Shown: positions 1 to 5,715, numbered from the stretch's first letter. The stretch: DNA of 6,592 nt from Chloroflexota bacterium (GCA_013694795.1 JACDBS010000138.1:1-6592), one strand, 5' to 3'. Numbers and translations are program-made. The notes: a model not told the origin generated them from the sequence alone.

Positions 1-245
1 TAAGTGGTCTTGCACCCTCCCGCCGCCGGCGCCGATACTGTGGTCGTCCTGAAGGGGCAAGCGACACCGGATCCCACGGTTTCGATCGTAAGTTCCGGCA
101 CCGGCTCCGATGGCTTCGGTCAGCGGATTCGGACGGCAGCGGTGGCTTCGGTCACCGAGGTCGGGCGCCTGTTCCTTCGGGACATTGCCATGCCCGGCGT
201 CGCTCCGCGTAATGGGCCGTCAGACGCACATTGTCCGGGCCGGCG
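1..245. other. Left-edge region with no supported gene
   Basis: This stretch lies beyond the stop codon of the minus-strand kinase. A plus-strand frame is open from a GTG at 4 to a stop at 300 (98 codons), but it has no Shine-Dalgarno site, no recognisable motif, and its end overlaps the kinase C-terminus tail to tail. I treat it as unproven. The minus strand is broken by stops. The only structure seen is a 12-bp direct repeat, TGGCTTCGGTCA, at 111-122 and 143-154. No tRNA fold and no clear terminator for the kinase gene were found. Confidence 0.5.
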
Positions 246-803
246 TCAGCCGGTCCGTTCAATGCGTGCCGCATCGATCTCGGCCACCGAGCGCAGATGA
301 TGGACCGCGGCGAAGCCCTCGTCGGCGAGGGAATGGAGGGAATCGGTCAGCCAGCGGTGCTGGCGCCGGACGGCGGACGGCGGCGGGCGGGGCGAAGGCC
401 TCGCGGCGTTCCGCTCCAGCGCCGCAGCCAGCGGCAGATCCAGGATGATAGCCACGGGGGGCCGGCGGTGCCGCCGCGCGATGGCCACCAGCTGGGCCCG
501 GGCCCAATCCTCGACGTTGGTGGCATCGACCACTGTCAGGCGGCCGCGGCGCAGGCGCATGGCGAGGATGCGATGAAGCAGGTCGAAGGCGTCGTCGGTG
601 GCACCCTGGGCGCCAGGGTCATCCGTGACGAGTGCTCGTAGCTGGTCCGACGACAGGACTTCAGTCGGGGCAAAGTGGGCTCGGGCGAAGGTGCTCTTGC
701 CGCTCGCGGCGACCCCGATCAGGAGGACCAGCGCATCGGCCGGAAGAACGATGGCGGGAAAAGCAGACCGACCGCCGAGGTCGGCGGTCGGTGGTGTGGC
801 CAT
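246..803 (-). CDS. Stand-alone Pnkp-type polynucleotide 5'-kinase domain (P-loop NTPase)
   Basis: Predicted 185-residue P-loop kinase that would transfer a phosphate from a nucleoside triphosphate to a 5'-OH end of RNA or DNA in the cytoplasm. It matches the N-terminal kinase module of the bacterial RNA-repair enzyme Pnkp. The Walker A motif GVAASGKS is at residues 30-37, followed by FARAHF, then PTEVLSSDQLRALVTDD (46-62), DAFDLLH (71-77), LTVVDATNV (89-97) and the lid arginines of LERNAARP (129-136). Known essential residues of the Clostridium thermocellum enzyme (Lys21, Ser22, Asp38, Arg41, Arg116) map with one constant offset of 15 to K36, S37, D53, R56 and R131. The protein ends in ARIERTG, about where the kinase module ends in full Pnkp; the phosphatase and ligase modules are absent here. 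ATG at 803 is the only usual start before the P-loop. It has no Shine-Dalgarno site and lies 9 bp after the upstream zinc-ribbon stop, which suggests translational coupling. The in vivo substrate is unknown; 'AAA family ATPase' would be the cautious label. Confidence 0.88.
   Translation of the reverse strand: MATPPTADLGGRSAFPAIVLPADALVLLIGVAASGKSTFARAHFAPTEVLSSDQLRALVTDDPGAQGATDDAFDLLHRILAMRLRRGRLTVVDATNVEDWARAQLVAIARRHRRPPVAIILDLPLAAALERNAARPSPRPPPSAVRRQHRWLTDSLHSLADEGFAAVHHLRSVAEIDAARIERTG
767..792 (-). promoter_or_regulatory. Perfect 12-bp inverted repeat at the start of the kinase gene
   Basis: ACCGACCGCCGA at 767-778 and its exact reverse complement at 781-792 are separated by two bases. 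In the minus-strand mRNA this gives a very GC-rich hairpin beginning 11 nt after the kinase start codon, followed by CTGCTTTT. It codes for an N-terminal stretch (TADLGG) that is not part of the conserved kinase fold. It may act as a translational brake or as an attenuator between the two genes. The structure is seen in the sequence; the role is inferred. Confidence 0.5.
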
Positions 804-813
804 GAGAGAGGGG

Positions 814-1005
814 TCAGCCCTGGGCGTCGCAGTCGGGGCACATCTCAGACTCGGGAATCGGGGCCTTCGGCTGACCGGTGGCGCGCGGAAGGGCGCGGCC
901 GCAGATGGTCAACCCGGCTTCACCGATGAGGTGGACCTTGCTGAAGTGGCGATCCGGCAGACGCCACGTCACGTAGCGACGCTGCTGGGTGGGGGTCGAG
1001 GACAC
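814..1005 (-). CDS. Small zinc-ribbon-like protein, function unknown
   Basis: A 63-residue protein if started at GTG 1005. That start has a GGAG at minus-strand 1018-1015, nine bases upstream, and a promoter-like TTGTGA-N17-CAGAAT about 27 bases further up. The frame stays open to an ATG at 1158, but longer versions would run into the divergent phosphofructokinase gene and read as arginine/proline-rich sequence. Possible metal ligands are His25 in KVHLIGE, Cys35 in LTICGR, and Cys56 and Cys59 in MCPDC, a layout typical of short actinobacterial and chloroflexal zinc-ribbon proteins whose function is unknown to me. There is no signal peptide or membrane segment. It is first in a two-gene unit with the Pnkp-type kinase, 9 bp upstream of it, so a nucleic-acid-related role is possible but only by association. 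The gene is probably real because the C-terminal half has a coherent Cys/His pattern; the start is less certain. Confidence 0.68.
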   Translation of the reverse strand: MSSTPTQQRRYVTWRLPDRHFSKVHLIGEAGLTICGRALPRATGQPKAPIPESEMCPDCDAQG

Positions 1006-1031
1006 AGAGCGGGACTCCGTTGCGGACGCCC

Positions 1032-1060
1032 ATTCTGCCAGAAATCGCCCCTTCTCACAA
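1032..1060 (-). promoter_or_regulatory. Putative promoter of the zinc-ribbon/kinase operon
   Basis: Reading the minus strand, TTGTGA (1060-1055) and CAGAAT (1037-1032) are separated by 17 bases, each matching four of six consensus positions. Transcription would begin near 1025, giving a leader of about 20 nt that includes the GGAG before the GTG at 1005. The left arm of an inverted repeat overlaps the -10. This is a pattern match only. Confidence 0.38.
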
Positions 1061-1080
1061 ACCGGGTACCGATCTGGCAG
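1035..1080. repeat. Inverted repeat between divergent genes (possible operator)
   Basis: CTGCCAGA at 1035-1042 and its reverse complement TCTGGCAG at 1073-1080 are separated by 30 bases. One arm lies on the presumed -10 of the minus-strand operon and the other ends two bases before the first possible phosphofructokinase start (ATG 1082). The placement suits a protein that controls both directions, but 8-bp arms at this spacing can also arise by chance. Confidence 0.35.
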
Positions 1081-1096
1081 CATGGCGCTGTACGTG

Positions 1097-2272
1097 ATGA
1101 AACGCATCGGAATCCTGACCGGCGGCGGCGACGTCCCGGGCCTCAACACGCTCATCAAGAGCGTCGTCTACCGCTCCAGCGAGATCGGCTGGGAGGCGCT
1201 CGGCATCCGTCGCGGATGGCAGGGGCTGACCCACCTTGACCAGGCTCGCGAGGACGGCGGCGGCTTCCTGAGGCCGCTCGACCGGGTCAGCACGCGGGCC
1301 ATCGATCGGACCGGCGGGACGGTGCTGCACACGTCGCGCACGAATCCGTCCTCCATGAGTCGCGCGTCACTGCCCGAGAGGCTGGACGCCGCACAGGTCA
1401 GCGCCATGGAGGTGGCCGAGGGCAGCTATGACCTCACCCCGCTGGTGCTGGAGAACCTCGCGAAGCTGGGCATTGGCGCTTTGGTGGTCATCGGCGGTGA
1501 CGACACGCTGGGCTACGCCGCCCGGCTGGGGCGCGAGGGCTTCCCGATCATCGCCATTCCCAAGACGATGGACAATGACGTGCAGGGCACCGAGTATTCC
1601 ATCGGCTTTTCCACCGCGGTGACCCGGGCCAAGGAGCTCATCAACCGCCAGCGCACCACGCTGGGCAGCCACGAGCGCATCGGCGTCTTTCGCATATTCG
1701 GCCGTAATGCCGGCTACACGGCCTGGTACGCCGCGTATGTGACGAGCGCGCGCTGCGTCATCCCCGAGGCGCCCTTCGACCTCGAGGCCCTTGCCGAAAT
1801 CCTGGCCGATGACCGACGCCTGAACCCGTCGGGCTACGCCTTCGTCATCGCCAGCGAGGGTGCCATCTGGACCGGGGGCGAGCTCGGTGAGATCGGTGAT
1901 GCCGATTCGTATGGCCACCGTCACAAGGCCGATGTGGGCTACGCCCTGGCCGAGGAGCTGAAGCGCCGGACCGGAATCGAGACGGTGCACAGCGATCTCA
2001 CCTACGACCTGCGTTCGGGGGATCCGGATGCGCTCGACCAGATGGTGGCAATCACCTTCGCCAATGTGGCTGTGGATCTGCTCGCCGATGGCCACACCGG
2101 CCGCATGGTGGCCATTCGCGAGGGCAAGTACTCGCACGCCCCGCTGCCCGAGCGCTCCCTCGGCGCGCGCCGGATCGACGTCGCGGCGATGTACAACGCC
2201 GCGCGCTTCCGCCCGCGATACGAGGCGAAGCTCGGCTCGCCGTTGCTGCTGGGACCGGCGGCCATCGAGTGA
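1097..2272 (+). CDS. 6-phosphofructokinase, predicted pyrophosphate-dependent type
   Basis: Cytoplasmic enzyme of glycolysis that phosphorylates fructose 6-phosphate at C1; with pyrophosphate as donor the reaction is reversible and can also serve gluconeogenesis. The 391-residue protein shows the family landmarks in order: ILTGGGDVPGLN near the N-terminus (6-17), VVIGGDDTLG (GGDDT at 133-137), PKTMDND (155-161, with catalytic base Asp159), GFSTAV, and FGRNAG (201-206). Asp136 and Lys156 fall at the positions of Gly104 and Gly124 of the E. coli ATP enzyme (the same 20-residue spacing, and FGR aligns with its MGR). In this family Asp plus Lys there marks pyrophosphate-using enzymes, because they crowd out the ATP alpha-phosphate site. 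The usual Cys or Ala in GGD(C/A)PG is Val. Start: homologs begin MKRIG, favouring ATG 1097; ATG 1082 (MALYVMKRIG) is the alternative, and neither has a Shine-Dalgarno site. The patatin gene follows after 16 bp. The family is certain; the phosphate donor is inferred. Confidence 0.95.
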   Translation: MKRIGILTGGGDVPGLNTLIKSVVYRSSEIGWEALGIRRGWQGLTHLDQAREDGGGFLRPLDRVSTRAIDRTGGTVLHTSRTNPSSMSRASLPERLDAAQVSAMEVAEGSYDLTPLVLENLAKLGIGALVVIGGDDTLGYAARLGREGFPIIAIPKTMDNDVQGTEYSIGFSTAVTRAKELINRQRTTLGSHERIGVFRIFGRNAGYTAWYAAYVTSARCVIPEAPFDLEALAEILADDRRLNPSGYAFVIASEGAIWTGGELGEIGDADSYGHRHKADVGYALAEELKRRTGIETVHSDLTYDLRSGDPDALDQMVAITFANVAVDLLADGHTGRMVAIREGKYSHAPLPERSLGARRIDVAAMYNAARFRPRYEAKLGSPLLLGPAAIE

Positions 2273-2288
2273 CCGGCGTCGGACGCCC

Positions 2289-3269
2289 ATGATCACCGAC
2301 ATGAGACGGATCCTGACCATCGATGGCGGCGGCGTGCGCGGCATCATCCCCGCGGTGCTGCTTGCCGAGCTCGAGCGCCAGACAGGCCGATTGACGCGCG
2401 ACGGGTTCGACTTCGTGGCCGGCACCTCGACCGGGGCCGTGCTGGCGGCCGGAATTGCGGCTGGGATACCCGCTGAGCGGCTCGTGACGCTGTACGCAGA
2501 GCGTTCCTCGCACGTGTTCCGCAAAATTCCGGTGATCAGCACGCTGCGACGGATCATCACCGGCTCGATGTATGACAACTCCACGCTCCATCGGCTGATC
2601 CGCGAGGAGCTCGGGGCGGAAGCGCGTGATTGGCGGCTGAACGACGCGCCGGTCGACATGCTCATCACCGCCAAGCGCCTGTCCGATGGAATGCCGTGGT
2701 ACTTCGTGCGAGACAACCCGGCGAACTCGTGCCGAGCAGGGGACTACCGCCTCGCCGATGCTGCCACCGCCTCGGCGGCGGCCCCAACCTACTTTTCGCC
2801 GTGGAGCCTTGCGGGGATCGGCGAGCTCATCGACGGCGGGATCGGCGTGGCCGGCAACCCGGTCTACCAGGCCTGCGTGGAGGCCTTCGAGTACACGCAT
2901 GCGTATCGACCCTCCGAGACAGTCGTTGTCAGCCTGGGCACCGGCACCCTGCTGCGCCGCGAGCGGCCGACCTGGCTCTGGCCCTGGCTCGGCTGGCTGC
3001 TCTCGGAGCTTCTGCGCTCGCCGGCCGAACAGCAGACGGAGCTCGTCCATCGTCACTACCCGGAGGCTCGCTTCTACCGCCTCGACCTTGAGCTCGGGCG
3101 GGAGATCGGGCTGGATGCCGTCGAGCGCATCGGAGAGCTGCGGGCGCTCGGCGCGCGGCTGGCCCAGGCCATCAACTGGGCCAACATCCTGGACGGGCTG
3201 GACGATCGGTTCCTTGTTAGCGAGGCCACCACGCTCCCGCGCGAATACTGCCGCCTGGGTCCCGACTGA
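2289..3269 (+). CDS. Patatin-like phospholipase (Ser-Asp acyl hydrolase)
   Basis: A 326-residue patatin-family lipid acyl hydrolase, expected to cut fatty acids from phospholipids or other acyl lipids. The oxyanion-hole motif DGGGVRG is at residues 12-18, the nucleophile elbow GTSTG at 45-49 (catalytic Ser47), and the catalytic Asp in IDGGIG is Asp182, with VSLGTGTLL following as in other patatins. All catalytic parts are intact. There is no N-terminal signal peptide, so the protein is probably cytoplasmic or peripheral; a Trp-rich hydrophobic stretch at about 229-242 (WLWPWLGWLL) could dip into the membrane. Start: ATG 2289 gives MITDMRRILTIDGGG; ATG 2301 (MRRILTIDGGG) is equally plausible, and neither has a good ribosome site. 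It sits 16 bp behind the phosphofructokinase and is probably cotranscribed, with no obvious metabolic link. No cyclic-nucleotide synthase or other defence partner is adjacent, so a CapV-type role is not supported. Substrate unknown. Confidence 0.92.
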   Translation: MITDMRRILTIDGGGVRGIIPAVLLAELERQTGRLTRDGFDFVAGTSTGAVLAAGIAAGIPAERLVTLYAERSSHVFRKIPVISTLRRIITGSMYDNSTLHRLIREELGAEARDWRLNDAPVDMLITAKRLSDGMPWYFVRDNPANSCRAGDYRLADAATASAAAPTYFSPWSLAGIGELIDGGIGVAGNPVYQACVEAFEYTHAYRPSETVVVSLGTGTLLRRERPTWLWPWLGWLLSELLRSPAEQQTELVHRHYPEARFYRLDLELGREIGLDAVERIGELRALGARLAQAINWANILDGLDDRFLVSEATTLPREYCRLGPD

Positions 3270-3284
3270 GGCGGGACATCCGCC
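3270..3284 (+). terminator. Weak hairpin after the patatin stop codon
   Basis: GGCGG (3270-3274), loop GACAT, CCGCC (3280-3284), immediately after the TGA at 3267-3269 and followed only by CCTT. It could end the phosphofructokinase-patatin transcript, but the stem is short and there is no real T-run, so this is tentative. Confidence 0.3.
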
Positions 3285-3286
3285 CC

Positions 3287-3316
3287 TTGACGCCCGTCCC
3301 TGCATCGGCGTATATA
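3287..3316 (+). promoter_or_regulatory. Putative sigma-70-type promoter of the Rieske-padR operon
   Basis: TTGACG (3287-3292) and TATATA (3311-3316) are separated by 18 bases, a strong match to the vegetative consensus and the most AT-rich spot in the window. Transcription would start near 3323, giving a leader of about 30 nt with a weak GAGCGG ribosome site (3337-3342) before ATG 3352. The -10 overlaps the palindrome at 3312-3332. Confidence 0.65.
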
Positions 3317-3332
3317 TCGGCTGACGATATAT
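3312..3332. promoter_or_regulatory. Putative PadR operator (ATATATCG-N5-CGATATAT)
   Basis: ATATATCG (3312-3319) and its exact reverse complement CGATATAT (3325-3332) are separated by GCTGA. The palindrome covers the -10 and the expected transcription start of an operon that ends in a PadR-family gene. PadR repressors commonly bind AT-rich palindromes over the promoters of their own operons. I saw no second copy of this element in the window. Assignment to this PadR is inference from position. Confidence 0.6.
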
Positions 3333-3351
3333 CACTGAGCGGTATAGACCG

Positions 3352-4188
3352 ATGAATTGGCTGGCACGCGCGATCCTCAGGCTGTACCCCGCCGCCTGGC
3401 GCGAACGCTACGGCCACGAGGTGGGCGACCTTGTCTCCCGGCGCCGGCTGCGCGCGCTCGACCTGGTCGACCTGCTCGGCGGGGCATTAGACGCCCGCCT
3501 CCATCCGCAGATGGTGCCGTCGCTACAGCTCGCGGTTGGAGCGCCTGCCCCCACCGCGCTCACGCCGATGCGCCCGGCACGACCTGCGTACGGTGCCATC
3601 GCCACGATGAATCCCGGTGTGCTCAGCCGCCGCTCGTTCATGCGTCGCATGCTGGGCGCCGGCATCGGCCTCCTGTCGATCGAGTTCCTGGGCGGTACGC
3701 TGGCCTTCCTGTGGCCGCCGCCCGCCGAAGGGATCGGCGTCGAGCACCGGGTCGGCACGATTCGCGAGATCCTTGCCGTCTCGCCGGACTGGGCGCGTGG
3801 CACGCCGTATGAGTTCCGCCCCGCGAATGCGTTCCTGATCAACGTGCCAGCCGCCAAGGCGATGGCGCTGGGCGACGCGTTGGAGGTCGCCGATCCGGGC
3901 GCCGGCGAGATCCTGGCGCTGTGGCGCAAGTGCCCCCATCTCGGCTGCATGATTCCCACCGCATGCGAGACGCGCAGCCGATTCCAGTGCTACTGCCACC
4001 AGAGCACGTACAACATCGTGGGTGAGAAGCTCGAGCTGGGTCCGGCCCCGCGGGGGATGGACCGCTTCCCCGTGCGCATCGGTGTTGACGGCGCGGTCTT
4101 CGTCGACACGCGCGAGGTGATCAGCGGGCCTCCGAAGGGCGTCCAGACCTTCGTCGATCCTCATCCTCCCGGCGAGGGCTGCGCGTGA
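3352..4188 (+). CDS. Rieske 2Fe-2S protein with N-terminal PadR-associated module and internal Tat signal
   Basis: A 278-residue predicted membrane-anchored electron carrier. The cluster motifs are CPHLGC at 194-199 and CYCHQS at 213-218. Cys194/His196 and Cys213/His216 would bind the 2Fe-2S cluster, and Cys199 and Cys215 can form the disulfide of high-potential Rieske proteins. The spacing (CxH-x16-CxxH) is canonical. Before it lies a twin-arginine motif, SRRSFM (92-97), leading into a hydrophobic segment (about 100-121), so the Rieske domain should end up outside the membrane via Tat. Residues 1-53 are unusual: LYPAAWRERYGHE (11-23) and LLGGALDARLHPQ (41-53) match a short module I know from proteins encoded beside PadR regulators, not from Rieske proteins. 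ATG 3607 (Met86, MNPGVLSRRSF) would give an ordinary Tat-Rieske protein but has no ribosome site. The gene overlaps padR by 4 bp. No cytochrome b gene is adjacent, so membership of a bc complex is unproven. Confidence 0.88.
   Translation: MNWLARAILRLYPAAWRERYGHEVGDLVSRRRLRALDLVDLLGGALDARLHPQMVPSLQLAVGAPAPTALTPMRPARPAYGAIATMNPGVLSRRSFMRRMLGAGIGLLSIEFLGGTLAFLWPPPAEGIGVEHRVGTIREILAVSPDWARGTPYEFRPANAFLINVPAAKAMALGDALEVADPGAGEILALWRKCPHLGCMIPTACETRSRFQCYCHQSTYNIVGEKLELGPAPRGMDRFPVRIGVDGAVFVDTREVISGPPKGVQTFVDPHPPGEGCA
4174..4178 (+). promoter_or_regulatory. Ribosome binding site of the padR gene
   Basis: GAGGG ends six bases before the GTG at 4185, inside the last codons of the Rieske gene. It supports the GTG start and the GTGA stop-start overlap. 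Confidence 0.6.
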
Positions 4189-4505
4189 GCGGCGATCTCG
4201 GCGACCTGGGACGCTTCGCCGAACCGTCGCTGCTGATCCTCGTCTCGCTCAGCGGCGAGCCGAAGCACGGGTACGCCATCATGGCCGATGTCGAGGAGCT
4301 CAGTGGTGCGCCGCTCGGCCCGGGGACGCTGTACGCCGCGCTTGCCCGACTGGAGGCGCGGGGCGTGATCGAGGCGCTTCCCGCCGAGGATCGGCGCCGC
4401 CCGTACCGCATCACCGGTCTCGGCGAGCGCACCCTGCGCGCGCAGCTCGAAGGCCTCGATGCATTTGTGCGCACCGGATTGATGCGACTCGGGCACCCCT
4501 CCTAG
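4185..4505 (+). CDS. PadR-family transcriptional regulator
   Basis: A 106-residue winged-helix DNA-binding protein, probably a dimeric repressor. The PadR fold is clear: EPSLLILVSLSGEPKHGYAIMADV (13-36; helix 1 and the HGY turn), then the recognition region LGPGTLYAALARLEARGVI (44-62), and the wing EDRRRPYRITGLGE (68-81) with the typical R-PYRIT-LG pattern. The C-terminal dimerisation helix is short, as in the small PadR subfamily. There is no cysteine, so it cannot sense redox state directly by thiols or bind a metal through them. Start GTG 4185 shares the GTGA with the Rieske stop, so translation is coupled. The likely target is the palindrome at 3312-3332 at the head of its own operon, which would make it autoregulatory. 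The effector is unknown. The stop lies only 10 bp from the stop of the convergent oxidoreductase gene. Confidence 0.93.
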   Translation: MSGDLGDLGRFAEPSLLILVSLSGEPKHGYAIMADVEELSGAPLGPGTLYAALARLEARGVIEALPAEDRRRPYRITGLGERTLRAQLEGLDAFVRTGLMRLGHPS

Positions 4506-4515
4506 CGCGGCCGCT

Positions 4516-5703
4516 TCAGACGACGTTGAGCTCGCGCATGGGCTCGTTGCGCGTGATGCGCTCGTAGCCAAGCGGCGACAGGTCGAGCGTCTGCCACCCG
4601 CCGCTGACGATCCACTCGGCCAGGCCGCGACCCACCGCCGGCGCCTGCTGGAGCCCGTGGCCGCTGAACCCGTTCGCGAAGAGCAGGTTCGTGATGGTCG
4701 GATGCGGACCGACGATGGCGTTGTGGTCGAGCGTGTTGACCTCGTAGTGGCCTGCCCAGGCATCGAGCAGTCGCAGCCGGTCGAAGGCCGGCACGCGATG
4801 CGCCAGCGTCGGCCACACGAACGAGTCGAATGGCGCGCGGTCGGCGCGCAGGTCGAGTGTGTCGGGATCCGGGTCGCCGTCGCGCGGTGAGAAGCCAGTG
4901 ATGTATGCCGCCCCCTCGGGCCGGACGTATACGCCGGACGGGTCGATGGTCAACGGCGCGGCGCCCAGGCTGACGGGCGCGTCGACGTGATAGACAAGCC
5001 GCTTGCGCGGCCGGACGGGTAGCTCCACGTCCACCATGCGCGCCACGTCCGCCGCGCGCGGGCCGGCCGCGTTCACGACCCAATCGGCTCCAATGCTTGA
5101 GCCGTCCGCCAGTCGCACCGCCCGGATCCCGCCGCCGTCGCGCTCCAGCCCGACCACCTCACCGATGCGCTCCTCGACGCCCAACGAGCGTGCCTTGCGC
5201 CGGAAGCCCTGGAGCAGCGCGTAGGCGTCGAACCAGCCCTCGTCGGCCAGGCCGAGCGAGCCACCGGCCAGATCATCGGTCCGGAGCCAGTCGAAGCGTG
5301 AGTGAAGCTCCGGCGGCGTCAGGAGGACGACCGGCACATCCAGCCCACGCTGGACTGCGTTGTTGTGCTCCAGGGTGGCGAGGCCCGCATCGGTTGCCAG
5401 GAAGAGGTAGCCGTTCTCGACGAAATCGATCTGGGGCACCTCTCCGTTCACGGCGAGGTAGCGCTCGGGGTGCTTGATGAGATCGACGCCGAAGCGGCTG
5501 ATCTCGATATTCAGCGGCGTGCTGAACTGGAGGCGGATGCTCGCCGCCGACAGGGTGGTCGAGCTGGTCCGGAACGACGCGTCGCGTTCCACCACCACGA
5601 TTCGACCGTCGAAATCCGGGCGCATGGCAAGGAAGGTGGCGACGCTGCTGCCGACGATGGCGCCACCGATGATCACGACGTCGGCCCGGTCGGATTGGCG
5701 CAT
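4516..5703 (-). CDS. FAD-dependent oxidoreductase, DAO/FOXRED1-like family
   Basis: A 395-residue flavoenzyme of the D-amino acid oxidase superfamily (glycine/sarcosine oxidase and dehydrogenase type), expected to oxidise the C-N bond of an amine or amino acid using FAD. The N-terminal Rossmann motif is VVIIGGAIVGSS (9-20), with Ala in place of the second Gly of GxGxxG, a variant seen in this subfamily; Glu39 in VVVERD should bind the FAD ribose. Then come STTLSAASIRLQFSTPLNI, NGYLFLAT, VVNAAGPRAADVARM and, near the end, GFSGHGLQQAPAVGRG (345-360), a hallmark shared with mitochondrial FOXRED1 and sarcosine-oxidase-like enzymes. No signal peptide, so cytoplasmic. Length is normal and the gene is intact. 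ATG 5703 lies six bases after a TAGGAT element on the same strand, suggesting a leaderless message. A paralog diverges from the other side of the 33-bp gap. The substrate cannot be read from sequence. Confidence 0.93.
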   Translation of the reverse strand: MRQSDRADVVIIGGAIVGSSVATFLAMRPDFDGRIVVVERDASFRTSSTTLSAASIRLQFSTPLNIEISRFGVDLIKHPERYLAVNGEVPQIDFVENGYLFLATDAGLATLEHNNAVQRGLDVPVVLLTPPELHSRFDWLRTDDLAGGSLGLADEGWFDAYALLQGFRRKARSLGVEERIGEVVGLERDGGGIRAVRLADGSSIGADWVVNAAGPRAADVARMVDVELPVRPRKRLVYHVDAPVSLGAAPLTIDPSGVYVRPEGAAYITGFSPRDGDPDPDTLDLRADRAPFDSFVWPTLAHRVPAFDRLRLLDAWAGHYEVNTLDHNAIVGPHPTITNLLFANGFSGHGLQQAPAVGRGLAEWIVSGGWQTLDLSPLGYERITRNEPMRELNVV

Positions 5704-5709
5704 TCCCCG

Positions 5710-5715
5710 ATCCTA
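5710..5715 (-). promoter_or_regulatory. Putative leaderless -10 element of the minus-strand oxidoreductase
   Basis: TAGGAT on the minus strand ends six bases before ATG 5703, the spacing expected when transcription starts at the first base of the start codon. There is no clear Shine-Dalgarno site. The -35 would fall inside the divergent gene's first codons. Confidence 0.4.

Noticed and set aside
1006..1158. Longer start (ATG 1158 or ATG 1083) for the zinc-ribbon protein
   Set aside because: The ATG 1158 version would overlap the phosphofructokinase coding region and both add a Pro/Arg-rich leader; GTG 1005 has a GGAG at good spacing and a promoter just upstream.
1367..2716. Very long minus-strand open frame (449 codons) opposite the phosphofructokinase and patatin genes
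   Set aside because: It is antisense to two well-recognised genes, has an Arg/Ser/Ala-rich composition and no domain, and is a usual by-product of high-GC third positions.
2289..3269. Patatin as a CBASS-type defence effector
   Set aside because: No cGAS/DncV-like nucleotidyltransferase, E1/E2 or JAB gene nearby, and the operon partner is phosphofructokinase.
2052..3335. Minus-strand open frame (427 codons) opposite the patatin gene
   Set aside because: Shadow of the patatin gene; low-complexity Arg/Gly/Ala-rich translation without motifs.
3352..4188. Rieske protein as part of a complete cytochrome bc1 operon
   Set aside because: No cytochrome b or cytochrome c gene is adjacent; the neighbours are a regulator and an unrelated phospholipase.
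4506..4515. GCGGCCGC palindrome between convergent genes as a bidirectional terminator
   Set aside because: It is 8 bp with no loop and no T-run; the gap is only 10 bp and base composition explains it.
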